A model generated the notes under the pieces. The model made no database searches. It had not been told where the DNA came from and worked only from the letters and a program-made list of their open reading frames with translations. Below, piece after piece: positions 21,905-34,900 of a stretch of DNA of 64,000 nt (its first letter is position 1; every line of letters begins with the position of its first letter). The stretch comes from Saccharina japonica (lineage: Eukaryota > Sar > Phaeophyceae > Laminariales > Laminariaceae). The stretch is from NCBI GenBank assembly GCA_008828725.1, contig MEHQ01001196.1:894745-958744 (forward strand), written 5' to 3'. Both the position numbers and the translations under genes were made by a program.

Positions 21905-22110
21905 ATGAGTGATCCGGTCAAGCTCGTGGGGCTCACGGGTGCTTTTGAGACCCCTCCGCTGCTCTGGGCGCCATGTAAAATAAGCAACATCTGCACAACA
22001 CTTTATGAGAGTGCCTACGCAGCACACACGAGCCATATACACATGTCTACACACCCCTGGCTAGATCAGGCCGACCTCATCCTGTGCCGCCAGAGTTAGT
22101 CGCTTAGCAC
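21905..22110 (+). other. Possible short first exon
   Basis: An ATG at 21905 opens a frame of plausible composition (MSDPVKLVGLTGAFETPPLL, then WAPC) that could end at a GTAAAATAAG donor at about 21975. No partner exon with a matching phase was identified. Confidence 0.25.
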
Positions 22111-22699
22111 CCCCTCTATGAGGGCAAGATCGACGATCATAAATCATGGGATTCCGTGCAAGATAAGCCAACTTGCTCTTCGGCCACCGTCGCCAGCCGC
22201 CGGCAGGCCGTGAAGAGGTATGTTTCGGCCAGCGTCGCGGCAGCAATAGTCACAGCGGAATTCGGTGGGCACTACAGTATGCGTCCGTGAAAATAACGTG
22301 TTCCGGCCCACGGTACTGCGACAGACACGGGTCGCGAAAACTAACGAATCGAAAGACATCACTATGTTCAGGTAGAGGATGCCAACAGTGCTGCTTGGGG
22401 GATAATCACATTATAGCCGGGAAAAGTGATGGACCAATCACACGCTGCTTGGAAAGACGAGTTTCGACGAAATTCTCGATCCTTCAGCTGACGTACGAGC
22501 TGGTTCAAGCGTATCGCTCCAAATCGTCAGCCACGAATGCCGCATGCAATAGTAACTAAAATGTCACATACCAGGTATTTGTTATCATACTGACCGCCAT
22601 GAACAATGGAAGAGGGTTACATCGTCAGTTTTTTGTTCAAGGGCCTAGGGCGGGCGCAACCGCCGAAAATGTGGCCAGACCAAAACAGGTGAAGTAGGG

Positions 22700-23300
22700 G
22701 ATGTGCCGTGGGGTTCTTTATTTCTCCGGACACAGCAGATATTGCGAAGCGTGCGGGCAGGAATGGCAGAGATGACCGCAGCCTGTCCAGTTTCCTCGTC
22801 CAACTTTAGTTGTCTGGATGGCAGACGGCAGACGGTTTCCAGTAGACGTAAATCTGCCCGCGCAGGCGAACTTCTCAGACGTGCCCGCAGACAATTATAC
22901 AGTTTCTAATGAGGTAGGGTTTTATCACCAAGCCCTGACCAAGCTATAAGGCATTCATTCGTTCCCGACGGTGAGCTTATTTTGGCTTCGGCTAACGGCG
23001 GCCACCACCCCGACCCGGAAATCTTCCCTAACCCTAACGAGAGGCATGCCTGGTTGGTGTGTCACCTGGTCGTTGTGCTTGGGAAGGCTCGGTTTTCAGT
23101 GCGGACACATCTAAGGAAGTTCGCCTGCGCGGGCAGATTTACGCGAGCCCGACGGTTTCGCACAACATACAACGTCGCGAATGCTTGGCATGTCACGTTA
23201 ACGTTATCGGCAGTACCACCGTCTGTAAATAGACGGCAGCGTACCGCAACGTTCGGAGAGGTTACACGATGTTACACCACGAAAACAACAAAAAAAAGAA
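22700..23300. repeat. Inverted-repeat structure of unknown class
   Basis: GTAAATCTGCCCGCGCAGGC near 22848 and its reverse complement near 23125 are arms of about 40-45 bp that continue in weaker form (CAGACGTGCCCGC against GTGCGGACACATC). They enclose about 230 bp. This is probably a small fold-back or MITE-like element. No coding region is seen. Confidence 0.55.
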
Positions 23301-23429
23301 CAAAAACAGACAGTTCCTGCCCGACTGTGTAGGCGTGTGTCGCCCTGTGAAAACTCCCACACGTCGGACAGGTCGTATGGACCATTCCTACTTCATCATT
23401 TAGATCTTTCGGGGCAGCTACATTCCCGA

Positions 23430-23625
23430 TCTGCGTGATCTAGCTCACCATGTGGCCGGGTGGGAGCCGTATAACCTGCATGATCTTCGTAGCACATGTT
23501 TGCGGGGTTTGATCTGTACTCGTATACAGATCCTGCACAACCTCTCACAACGGCAGGTGAGGAACTAGATGATCTAGATGATCTGTAGATAGATAGATCA
23601 TGATCTGTCCGAGGTGTGCAAACTT
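23430..23625. repeat. GATC-rich dispersed element, copy 1
   Basis: It shares GGGAGCCGTATAACCTGCAT, a block ending CAGATCCTGCACA, AACGGCAGGT and a terminal run of GATGATCTGTAGAT words with copies at 47098-47375, 47740-47975 and 54690-54915. All four have the same block order. Confidence 0.8.
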
Positions 23626-24651
23626 CTAAACAAATCAGTCTGTGAAAAATTAGATCAGGCTGGCCATAAGGCATAGTTCCAAGCCGAACGCGCCGGTCCT
23701 GACGCCCGCCCCGCATTCACCTACCACAACAACTCGCCGCGTTTCCCCGCGCAAGAAAAACGCCACTCAAGTTACATTTGGGGTCGGTGCACCCCACGCC
23801 ACGGCTTCTTCGCGCTTGGAAACCCGTGCGTGCTCTGCCAGTAGTGGTTGCCGCCTCAGAGTACGTACATCAGCCATAGCGCGTGTACTCTACTTGCACT
23901 ACCCTGAGCTGCACCAAAACCATCGGTTTCGGCGTATTATACCAGGTAATGTTTCAAAATTATGATCTGGACATCACACGCAAAAATCCCCCCACCACCC
24001 CGTGAGACGTGTACAGCAGCACCTACAGTATGATGAACAATCATGTACCACTTACTCAAACCATGTATCACGCGACAACGCCAAAACATCTACCTCTCTT
24101 GCCTCGCACTATTACAGGGTGGACTAATGTAGTAATCAGAACCCGCGATGGACCCGAAAAACACATGCCCCCTTATGTTAAGAAACCATAATTGTTTATG
24201 ATTACGATGTGCCCCCGCATTAGTGTTGACCACTGATGGGAGCATCATGACTCGACCATTGGGGAAATTATCTCCCGAAGCTCGGTCTCACCTTGCTGGC
24301 AAGGTTGTACGCCTACCAAGGGCTTTGTAACATCAGCAAAAATCCACTATCACACGATGTTAACAACGCCCGAACACTCGTAACCCCGTGTTCCGGCATA
24401 AGGTGCTCAATTGTATCCCCCTGTTCCCGCATAAGGTGCTCAAGCGGAAACCTTGTCTGCTGAAGCATCAAAACTTGAAAAAATGAAAATTGTCCCCCAA
24501 CACCGAGAGTATCATCGGGGATATTGAATCGCCCCTACATGTAAAACAAAAAAACGGCGGCTTCTGAGGACGATCCAATAGCGAACGAATCGGGCTGGCT
24601 CCTCCTTTTTCTCCACCCCATACGTACATCTCTAATCCTCCGTGAAAACAA
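23626..24651. other. Spacer 3' of the PAP/fibrillin gene
   Basis: No gene is seen. Around 24105-24190 is a stretch related to 14030-14090 (GGACCC-GAAAAACA-ATGCCCCC words), part of another dispersed family. 24400-24445 contains a short duplication of GTTCCGCATAAGGTGCTCAA type. Confidence 0.45.
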
Positions 24652-27600
24652 TCACGCCTCTCGTTCGAAAACCCTAAGTTCGCCGAAACGCCCGCGGCTG
24701 ACGCGCACGCCATTGCTCAAAAACGTGGTGTCGAAACGACCGGCCGCTGCCTTCGCCAGAGGCTTGAGAGCAGGAAGGGCAAGGGATCGCTTGCCGGCAT
24801 CCTCCGCGTTCATTATCTTCAGTTCCTTCTGTACCAGCTCGATCTTAGACGCCACAGATTTAGACACCGGGAGGGGGGGAAGCGGAGGGGGGAAGGGATG
24901 AGCGCGAAGAGGAGGAGGGGGGTGCTCATTTGTTGCTTGCGTTAGCGATTTGACCATTGACCACGCATCCCTTTCGAGATGGAGCACCGTTCCTACTCCA
25001 AATATAGAGACATCCCCAACATTTGGGTAGTCATTACGTTTTCCCCATTTATTTACATACCAGGTAGAACGTTTTGCATATCTACCGAGAGCGGGCGGGG
25101 GGGGGTCCGTGGTGTCGGGGGGGGGTGTACTCATGCCATGCATGGCCGTAGTCGTATGACCATAGACCCTCGCATCCCTACAATGCCGGGGGGGGGGGTA
25201 TACTCGATATTCATGCATGGCCATAGTCGCATTACCATAAAGGGGGGCTCAGAGAGAACTCCGAGGAGATGGAATACTACAAACAGCGGTGGTAGACGAG
25301 GTGTGTGCTCTTGCTCAGGTGCTTTCGTCCCTCAGCGGCGGTAGCAGAGCGTTCAGCGGAAGCTTCACGCGGAGTACGGGGGGGCGGGAACCGGGGACAA
25401 GCGAACGGTGACCGACGTATTGCCGCCAGCGCTTAGCACAGAGTTGATCCATCGTCCGATCACTTCGGGCGTCATCAGGGCGCCCGAGGCACGTCGATCT
25501 CGTGGGAAAGATGCACGCATCTGACTTTGCGCTGAGCCTCCCGGACAAAGACACCTCTAGGGGACAGGTCCTTGTAAGGGCACAGACCCTGCCACACACG
25601 AATGCCAACACTGGGTAGAAACCCAGTGCCCCCTTGAGGGCTACTGGTGATGTACCACTGTCATACACGAACGCTTACACCAGGTAGAAACCAGTGCCCC
25701 CTTGAGGGCTAACACTGGTATATACCCGCCATCATGCACGAACATTTACACCGAGTAGAAGGTCAATGCCCGCTTGGTAGCTACTGGCATGTCTCGTTGT
25801 CATACACGAATGCTAACACAGGGTAGAAACCCAGTGCTCTCTTGAGGGCTACGAGTGTTACTGGTACCCTTCGTACTTCGTATACCACTACAGAAGCTTC
25901 CCGCGCCCCCCCTCCATATCACCTGCGCTGGCTTAGACTGCGACGACACGGTAAAGTCGTGCTGTATGGTGAAGTCTACCGGAAACGTGATCTGGTCTTC
26001 CACCGTCTTCGCCAGGTCCGCGGCCCGCTGGCCCAGCCTTCCCCATGTTTCCGCTGCCGGCCAAGCATGAAACCGTGCAAAAGTTTAGCAAATTATCCGT
26101 ATGTGGGGCGGGCGGACGACCCAAACAGGTTTCTCTCTTGTGTGGTTGTGGCGTGGAGAGTACACACCCAAGTTGGTCGGTACCTCGGGGTCTACGCAGA
26201 ACGGAGTGACAGACCTTGGGTGTGACCTTGATGTGACCTTGAAGTTGTACACAATGAGGCGGTACTATCTAGGGGAAGGGGACCTGGTATCCACACCTAA
26301 TTTATTGCATTACAGCTACGTAATACTAGTTTTTTCGAGAAACTTCAAGTAGAAAGAAAGCGTGTGGGAAATCCACGACGACTAGTACAGCATCGACCAC
26401 GCGGACAAGCATAAGGAGGCATGCTGCTGAGGTAGGGGATAGGGGATGGATGCGTTCGAGGTGTAAAACACAAGGAGATGCATCTACAACACGGGCGGCA
26501 GGAGCACGATGAAATTTGTGATGCAGCACGCTCTTCCAGGGCGGGCGACAACAACGTACATTTCTCGTGTTTAGGCCGGTGTACCGTATGACACGCAAGC
26601 CAATACACCCACCGCGATAAAAACTCCGAGCCGATTTTCTCCAAACCAACGGGGGACGCACACACAACGACAAAGGTGGGTTTGGGAAGAGCCCATCGAG
26701 ATATTTCCATAGAGGCATTGATTTGCATTTTCAATCTCCACGCTGTCGAGAAAATAGACCTGGAAACTAGAAAATTCGTCCAAGAGGGTGTGTTGTCTTA
26801 CTAATAGTATCACACGTGTTACTTGTACGCAATATACCTGGGTCCTACAAGGGTTGACAGTAGTATTACCGTATCACCCGTGTGGTAAAACGCATGGCAT
26901 GATGACATGACAACACACACCCTCGGACGAATGAATGTCTTCAGCTGATGTTCTCGCCAACGGGGACAGTGCAAACGCCAAGCGACGCATTTATGGAAAA
27001 AATCTCGATGAAAATCTTCCCAAAGCCGCCTTTTTTCGATGGGTGTGCCCCCCTGGGTTTGAAGAAAAAGTCGGCGTGTTTGTCCCAGGGGGTGTGCTAG
27101 CTTATCACCCGTGTGATACGGTGCAGGGCAGGAGAGAGACGAAGAAAAGACTGCGCTCAGCAGCCGACAAAACGCGTCGGCGGGGGGCCTGCAGATAGAC
27201 ACACACCAGTGGCACGCCACGAAGGGGTGACCATCCCCCCCGCGAGCGAAAAGAAGCTAGATAGGGTCTGGCGCACACAGAGGCACGCAACCTCTATATG
27301 GCAAGCTGAGCTGTGCCTGCGACAGAAACGAGAGACTGCGCGTCCTACGTGTTATTAATAGTAAACAAAAACAAACAATAACTTTGAAAAAAAAAGACTG
27401 ACATAAAAAACGACGAAAAAAAGTCTCACCGAACAACGGCGGGGACATGACGGCGTAGACAGTGTTGGTCACGAGGCTGGAAGAGTAGTCCACCACCTGA
27501 AGCGATGGAAACAACATCGGCACCACCACACGGCAGGGAGGAGGCGGGAAGGGTCATGGGGGGGGGGGCATCCAGCACCGTCTTGCTGGTCTCGGTGACC

Positions 27601-30600
27601 GTTCAAAAGTCCATGTTGTTTTGAGTGAAAGTTTCGCTGGCTACGCCAGAAAAAGCTAAAACAAGTACCTGGTGCTTGTATGGCTGCCACGTCTCTTCTA
27701 TAAATAAGGCTGCTTCTACACCACACGCAAACGCGAACGTGGCTGTTTTGCCGTCCGCCCTCCCGTCCCCTCTTTACCTGGTAGACGTCTTTGAGGGCGA
27801 GGGGAGACAGTTTCCCAAGCCCGACCAGGTTGTTGGTGAACACCAGTCTCCAGCGGCCATCCAGCTTCTCCAAGTCCCTTCGACACGACGGGGGACGGCG
27901 GCCGGGGGCAACATGCTTCACAGGGGTTTGCGCATACTGCGTCAATGTACGAGCGGGTCGAGCCCCGTCGCGTCACGTGGTGGCTTGCTGACCCTTTTAG
28001 TGCTGCACTGTATACAAAACACCAATATGACTCTAATTCCAAGTAAGTTGTCAGCACAACAGGAGTGCGGCCCTAACAAGGCATACATAATACTGCCTAA
28101 AGGAATTCAGGAACGCCTTCTTGACACGTTCTCGACACCAACGCCCTCTTCCGTCCGGCGAAAGCGCTGCGCGGTGAAGGACCGCCCAAAACTACAGTTA
28201 GCCATACCGGTATTGAATACCGCTCTGGCACGAAAAATAAGGACCGTTTCGAGTAAATGGTAATATACAAACGATGCTTATATTCCGGGTCAGAGTGGTA
28301 CCTGGTACCGTACACTGTAATCAAGACAATAAGATAGCCCACCCTCTGGGGCGGATTTTCCGGGCCGAAGTTCTCCAAATCATGCCTTAGAGGGCACACA
28401 CAGCGAAAATGGTGGCTTTGGAAAAAGCTCGACGATCATTTTTCATAGACACATCGTTCGGCGTTTGCACCTTACCCATTGTCGAGAAAAATCAGTTTCG
28501 AAATTTGTCTTGTTAATAGAGGGGGTGTGTTATCATGTCATCATGCCATGCGTCTTATCATGTGTATTGCCGGTATACAGCATTAACACCATCGCGTACC
28601 TAGGGAACTCAACATCCGTGCCTTCCCCGGAAGACTCCAGCTCCACCACCAGGTCCTCGATAGCGCTGGGTCCACAAGCACAGGGGATTTCAATGTCAGC
28701 GCGGCGTGCAAACAATAGCACACAAAACACGACACAAAACTCAAACATACGAAATATCAGGTACATGCATGAACATTACATCTACACAAACAAATAATGG
28801 ACACGTACAGCGAGTACATCAACACAAACAAATACTGGATACGAGATACAGCGAGTACATCGACACAGGAAAATAACGGACACGTACAGCTAGGTTGCGT
28901 TTTTGTGTTCGCCACGTATACGAGCCTTGCATGTTTAAGGGGCGTGCGAGTCGGAAACAGGGCTACATCATATCCGGTAACAGGCAGAATGTATCATTTA
29001 GGGCTGCTATCGAGACGCCCGCCATGGTTTCCAGAAGCGCCGCCAAGTTTCGGCGGCTTCTTAAAAATACACAGCAAGGCCGTAAACGCGCCAGAACCCC
29101 CCCGCAAAAGCGTTCCTTGTCGAGGACCCTGTTCCTGTTCGGCCAGGTGCCACCTGCTGTGTCAACTAGAAAAAAAAAATCAAGAAACACTTTAAAATGC
29201 CCTGCGCCGGGCCGGTAGAAACTTGCGGTAAACCGGGCTCTCGCCCTGCTCTTACGAGGATGGACGCGAGGGCAAAAAAAAACTCGACGTGCGCACCTCT
29301 TGTCCGTCTCTGAGTACGGCATGTAGCCTTCCCCGACACCGGCGGAAATCGTCCGCAAAAGCTCGACGGCCATGAAGTCTGACTCGTCCGCCGGGGGGGG
29401 CGCGGCGCCAGTTCCGTCCTCAGTCGAAACGTCCGAGGGGTAAGCGTCGATCGCTGCGTCGGCCGGCGACGACCTAAGCGGAGAGGTAGACGGGACGGGA
29501 CGTCCTCCTGCTGCATGCGGGCGGGTGGGAGGCGTTCGAAATCTTGGCAAGCGTTTTCACGCCAGGGGGCATTTTCTCCTTCTATGTACTTCTTTCGTCT
29601 ATATATAGCAGCATTTTAGTGATAATGACGGGTATCTTTGTATCTTCTACACGCCAAATCAAGCGAAACGACTCACAGTTAACCACACTTTGCTAGAAAA
29701 CGAATTGTACGTGGATAGTGAAGAAGAAAAAAAGTGTCCCGGTCACAAAATTTCGCGAAAATGCTGAACATACGCACTACTGTAAAACAAACTCGCCTTA
29801 TAAAGGCGAAAACCTCTGCAATTTGTATACGGAGAACCCCGCATAAACGCGCGGGAAAAATGCCGTGGAAGGTTCTGGAAAAAAATGGAAAAACAAATAC
29901 TCGCGATTGGCGATGTCTTCCAATTGAAGGCGAGTCTCAAGGTGTCCGGTAGTAAATGCCGGTGTGCACCAACGAATTCGGCGATGAGCGATGGTCTTCG
30001 CATTTCCTATGTACGATACCTATCCCCTATCGGACATATAAATAGTAGTAGTTGCGGTGCCACAGCAGTGTGTGTGTGTGTTCTTCACATTAAACCTTCC
30101 TTTCTACCCGTCGACATCCAGCACACCCAGTGTCCGTGCCGATTCATCATCCTAAAAAGGTACCAGTTCTGTGGTCACAAAACTACGACACAGAGATACT
30201 ACGCTCAGTGCAGTAAGCAGAGCAGACAATGCAATGCCATATACGACAGGCAAGACCTACCCTGCTAGCAATCCAGTATGGGCCAGCCAACAAGAAACAC
30301 CTGATAGACCAAGGCTCAAAACTCGAAACCTTCTTGTGGTCCCCAACTTGCAGGCTACTTCTGTATCTGTACCCGAGGTACATACTCGTACATATTATAT
30401 GCTCGCACTGGTATATGCCTGGTACCAGGTACTGGTAGGATTTAGTGCTGCGCGCCGCTGGGAATTTCTTAGCGTCCCCCCAAGAGCGAGCAGAGAGAAA
30501 GACATTGGGTTATTCCTTCGTACTCGTGGGCCTCCTACACACGTACAGCTACGTACAACACATGCGTACCGCACAGATTATAGTGTGTGGCTATATATTA

Positions 30601-31221
30601 TATGGGCTACCCGTAGACGCTACGAGTATGACTTTCCAAGAAATGTACTGCCGTCTATTAAAGGTGTCGTAGTACGGACGGTGTAGCCCATACACAAGGT
30701 GTGCATTCGTACCAGGTATACAAGCAGTAGCCAACTTGTCGCTCCAACCATGTGCAGTTGCTCCCACATCTTTTATGTTTGCCAATTGCCAACAGACTTC
30801 ATCAATTCACGCGTACCAGTATCATTTACGTTCTTGTGGGAGAGAGCTTTTGAGCTTTTCCCACGGGTCAGCTCTGCCTCTCCCACGTCTCCCAAGTGCG
30901 CCCTAACTGCTGGGCAAGGCACCGAGCGGGCGAAGCGACCTGCTGCAGTGGATTGGACTGACACTGAAAGTTGCAGTTGACCCAACCCATAACAGCAGAT
31001 GTATGGGTAGGACTACTTTGCTGTGCCGCATATCATACTCGTTCCAGCGGTGTGTGCTGCTGCTGCTGCTGTGTTTGTTGTTTGCGTTGTGCGTGTGCCC
31101 TCATGTATTGTTGAGCTAGCTCACCATGGACGGCCCCCCGGCGCCCGACCATGGCGGGAACGAAGGCACCGCATGGTGCTACAGCGAGGAGCAGTGCGGC
31201 GATGGAAGACGGGGTCTTCAT
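24652..31221 (-). CDS. Plastid lipid-associated protein (PAP/fibrillin family), complete gene, seven exons
   Basis: Exons on the minus strand: 31221-31125, 29510-29297, 28665-28600, 27877-27778, 27496-27430, 26053-25923, 24843-24652. All introns are GT-AG and the phases (1,2,2,0,1,0) agree at every join, giving 288 aa. Residues 1-19 form a signal peptide (MKTPSSIAALLLAVAPCGA). The next residues FVP fit the Phe at the transit-peptide start used by secondary red plastids. A Ser/Pro/Ala linker follows. The family core begins near residue 80 (ELLRTI), with AIEDLVVELE, LDGRWRLVFTNN at about 130, DVYQVVDY, an ITFPVDFTIQHDF strand, and the C-terminal signature RFDTTFLSNGVRVSRGRFGE. Fibrillins bind lipids in plastoglobules, thylakoids or eyespots and are linked to stress and isoprenoid storage. 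The specific substrate cannot be read. Introns hold several MITEs and a 70-bp tandem repeat. Confidence 0.95.
25120..25235 (+). repeat. DR7 dispersed repeat in fibrillin intron 6
   Basis: A DR7 core: GTGTACTCATGCCATGCATG and CGTATGACCATAGACC, followed by CATCCCTACAATGCCGGGG. A second partial copy (ATTCATGCATGGCCATAGTC) follows at 25208. Confidence 0.78.
25595..25865. repeat. Tandem repeat, about 70-bp unit, four copies
   Basis: Units start at about 25613, 25683, 25752 and 25821, each with GTAGAAACCCAGTGCC, TTGAGGGCTA and CATACACGAA-type blocks. It lies within intron 6 of the fibrillin gene. Confidence 0.88.
26105..26300. repeat. Dispersed repeat DR8, copy 1
   Basis: It shares about 190 bp with the reverse complement of 53690-53935: TTTCTCT-TGTGTGGTTGTGG, GGGTCTACGCAGAACGGAGT, GACCTTGGGTGTGACCTTG and CTAGGGGAAGGG blocks in the same order. 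It lies in intron 5 of the fibrillin gene. Confidence 0.8.
26586..26822. mobile_element. GTATCAC-ended MITE, family C, copy 1
   Basis: The left end ACCGTATGACACGC and the right end TAGTATCACACGTGTTAC are inverted relatives, each followed inward by an ACACCC/GGGTGTGT block. Length about 240 bp. It sits next to copy 2 in the same intron. Confidence 0.7.
26865..27122. mobile_element. GTATCAC-ended MITE, family C, copy 2
   Basis: The left end CCGTATCACCCGTGTGG and the right end TATCACCCGTGTGATACGG are inverted repeats, with ACACACACCCTCG against CCAGGGGGTGTGC inside. Length about 258 bp, no coding region. A related copy lies at 28385-28575 and partial ones at 33878-33975 and 34450-34600. Confidence 0.8.
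27990..28082 (-). mobile_element. piggyBac-like MITE, family P, copy 5
   Basis: Core CTAATTCCAAGTAAGTTGTC with ACCCTTTTAGTGCTGCACTG on the left. It lies in fibrillin intron 3 and the termini are partly eroded. Confidence 0.7.
28385..28575. mobile_element. GTATCAC-ended MITE, family C, copy 3
   Basis: It contains the family's right half: TTGTCGAGAAAAATCAG, TAGAGGGGGTGTGTTATCAT and a CTTATCATGTG end. It lies in fibrillin intron 3, just 3' (on the minus strand) of exon 3. Confidence 0.65.
28738..28890. repeat. Tandem repeat, three units of about 45 bp
   Basis: Repeated ACGTACAGCGAGTACATC and ACACAAACAAATA-type blocks in intron 2 of the fibrillin gene. Units vary slightly in length. Confidence 0.75.
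30069..30290 (+). repeat. DR2 dispersed repeat in fibrillin intron 1
   Basis: It matches 8592-8830 closely, from TTCTTCACATTAAACCTTCC to TGGGCCAGCCAACAAGAAAC. It is the best-preserved second copy of DR2. Confidence 0.83.
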
Positions 31222-31917
31222 GCGTCTCAGTTGCCTGCAACTTCCAGCTTCTTGTTTTTTGGTGCGAGGGTCGGGCAGATTATATGGCTTTTGCCCCCTG
31301 GTCGTTATTCCTTCTACATATCATTGAACTCCCACCAAACCAAATAAAATAAACGAGAGCAAGAAGCAAGAAGCAAGAGCTCTCATTTATCGTCCAGCAT
31401 CATCGCCTCTCGGTGACCACTTGCAGCATCACACCAAAGGTGAGCGTCCCTCGTGTCATCCTGGTGAATATTTCCCCAAATTGGGTAACAGCGGCGAAGG
31501 GTAACAGCAATGCGCATCGCAAGGCACACACCGTGACGCCGGTTATGCATGTTGTTTTTTCACCCTCGTTCCATCCCCTTATTCCGCCGCGCCTTTTCGA
31601 ACACAATACGTCCGAAAATATAAGGATCGTTTCAATATGAATATTAATGTTAAAAGTGTCCTTAAATTTGCGGACATATCATAGTGGTCTCATTTATTGA
31701 GAGCTTCGTCGCTCGTCGCCCTGTGACCATAGGGGCACGTTGGATCAAACTAAGAGAGTCGTGCCGTCATGCCTTGAAAATCGATGATGATGATCCTCCC
31801 AGGTGCTTCGGAGGGAGCGCCTTCGCCTACCAGTCAGCTCGGTATCCCGGGTAGTGGCGCTCTGTTTACGGCAAGCGCAACACAAACAGTGACACAGCAG
31901 TCCTGTTGCCTTTACCT
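31222..31917. promoter_or_regulatory. Divergent intergenic region
   Basis: About 700 bp separates the fibrillin start (minus, 31221) from the coiled-coil gene start (plus, 31918), so both promoters should lie here. No TATA or CCAAT element could be assigned with confidence. Confidence 0.4.
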
Positions 31918-34900
31918 ATGGCATCGGGAGAAGGGGGGAGCTGGCGTGACGGGTCGGAGAAATCTGAGGAGGATCGCGATGCGGCTCTTGCGCTGATGGC
32001 GGAGGGGTTGGCGACGGCCTTTCAGTGCCTCGAGGACGGGATGGCGGAAAAGCTGGCGTCCCTGGGGAAGGAGCAGTCGGCGCTGTTGGCGAAGCTTGAG
32101 GCCGCACGAGAGGTGCGTTTCGTGTGTTCGTATTACATGTCCCATGCCAGATGAATGGTACGATACTCCACTACGAAAAAGTACTCGTAGCTTGGTTGTC
32201 CCCATCATCATTTTATCAGAGCAAGAGTCGCATATTATACCGCCGTTATCTCTGCTCCAAGCGCGACAGGATGACCTGCTCCTTTCAGCTCCCGGCCCAG
32301 GCCCCTTGTACCTACAGCAGTCGTCCCTATGCAGCAGCACGTATAGACTTCTAGTATACCTGGTATACGAATAGCGCTGGGTAGTATGTAGTATGTACCA
32401 CCAGCCGTACAAAGGCACGTACGTCCTGGGCTGTTCGGATCTGCACGTACACACCCTGTTCCCATTTGGTACTTTGACCCCGCAGTGGGCCCATCCCATT
32501 TGGCACCCTGCTCCCACCCACCAGGTGCAGAAATATAGTCAGCCCTCCGCAGGAGCCGCCGGAGGCCCGCGTGGCACCTCAGTCCCATTTGGTACCATGT
32601 AGGCCATACATATCTACAACAAATCCTGCTATACATATTATATACCTGGTACGAGTACGTAACCGTATTGAATGTACGTGCAAATTCGAATAACCTGGCA
32701 CGTACGTGCAAGTTCTCCGCCGCCGAGTATCTGTCAGTACAAGTATAATGGCATAATGGCAGTATACACTGACTGGCTGATAGCACCAATTTATAGTTGA
32801 ACAGCAGTGTATTGAAACTTGCATAAACTTGCGGACGCCCCACAGAAATCTACGATCCATCGATCGAAAAGCCTCACAACTGCATTCAACAAAGGAATAC
32901 ACGAGGGCGACTAAACGAGAAGAAGAGGGAAGTGTAGGAGGGAAGGAAGGGAAGGACGGGAGAGAGGGAGGAGAGAGGAGAAAGGAGAGAGGAGGGGGAG
33001 ACGGGGCTTTGCGCACGATAGACGGACGGGTCATTGTCTCCCGCTACCAACTCCGGCCCACATTTGTCTATTAATAGGATGGTGACGGGAAGTGGAGCGA
33101 AACTGACCCAAACTTCGCTACAACAACAGCAGTACGGGGTGGTATGATACGTATAAATAGTAGTCTTCGTTAAGGAATACATTCATGATCACATGATTAC
33201 GACGTCCCTGCTGGTACCTGGTACTGCTGCTGTACCTGGTATATAGTACCAGGTATATAGCTGTACGTTGGGTGCCGGTCGTACGGGTTCCGATTTGATA
33301 TTAGTTTCACGAAAGAAAGGTCCCCACCTCGTTCGGGGTTGAGGAAAAAGGTCGTTATGGTTCTTTCATGAAACATTTAGAGCAAAATCAGAAGCATCGC
33401 GATATGAGCGGTGAACAATGAGTACCAGGAGTGGTGCAGTCCGCAAAAACATCGTGAAACCGCCGAACATCTTGATAATCGAAAGTTCGGACAGCATTTC
33501 GTTCCCTCTGTCGCCGCCGCCGCCGCCGCCGCTGCTGCTGCTGCTGCATGATATAAATACAGTAGTATGTCTGCAACAACAGTTGTATGCTGCTTTCAAC
33601 ATTTATGTTTCGTTTTTTTTTGTGTTCGGTGTTTTCGCCTGCATCCCGTCACCACAAGTACCGGTACCGGTAATATCGTTTACTCGGGCTGTGTGTTGTC
33701 TTCACATTAAAACCATTATTTCTACCCAACTGCATCAGTACACCCAGTGTCTGTCCTGACTTTGCACATACTACACGACGAGCGGGGTGTGTGGAGTGTC
33801 GAGCGACCAGAACAACTCGTTGTGAATCAGCTTACATCGGTAGCTGCATCTGCGCTGCAGTACCGAATACTGTAACCAAGATAATAATATATCACACCCC
33901 CCCTCGCACGAATCTCGAAGCTGAGATTCTCGACAGCGAGGAATGTGCGAACGCCGAGCGATATACGATGTCATCGCGGGGAGACGAGTCATCCACAGCA
34001 CTACACCCACGCCCCTGAACTCAGCAGGAGCCCGGGGCCAGCATCGCTGTACACCCGGCTAGGTAGATGGACCAAGTTCAATAACAAAGAAGAGAAACAG
34101 AGTGTCATTATATGTGTCGTAGTCGGCGGCGTTCCCAGTGGCGGTTTTATGTTGCGGATCGCGTAAGAACATGCATGCCTACACATCAGTACTAAACCTG
34201 TGGATATGACAGAGGATGGTCCCCAGACGCCACAGATCGATGCATTTTTTTTTTGTATTTTGTAAACATGTCCTTCTTCTCATTTGTTATCTTCGCCGTT
34301 GTTTTCTCTCTCCCTCCTATGAATGAATATTCGTAACTCAAATCCGGGGTCACATAGCAGGCTCTCCTACGTAGTATTAGTACCCCCTCCCCACTACGGT
34401 TCGTGCCTTGCTTTTTTTTTCGCGAGAAAACTTGAGCCCTCTCTTCCCTCGTCAACTCGCGTCTATGGAGACATGTCGTTGAGATATTTCAAAGCCGACA
34501 TATTTGTCGTGTGCGCCTCCCTTGTTCTGGAAAACAACCGGCTCGGAAATTCGCCCCAGGGGGTGTGTTATGTTATCACCCGGGTGGTAAGGTACAGCAG
34601 AAGGTCGACCTACATGCAACCCTCTCCATTTTTTTTCACCTCCTCCATCTGACCCTCGGCCCGAAAATCTGCTCTTTACCGCACTCGCTCGTGACGCAAT
34701 TGATTCAATGAAGGCCTTGCCGCTTCCTTTGAACGGGCGAACGCGACACCGCGAGCCTAACCAGACGGACAGCGACATCGAGTACATCGCGAAAGTGATG
34801 AACCAGGCGCCGCGGTATACGAACCGCGTGCGTGCGCTGACCGCTCAGAAGGTGGGTTGGAGCTTTTTTCTGAAAGCGTTGGCAAGGCGGACAGCCTGGC

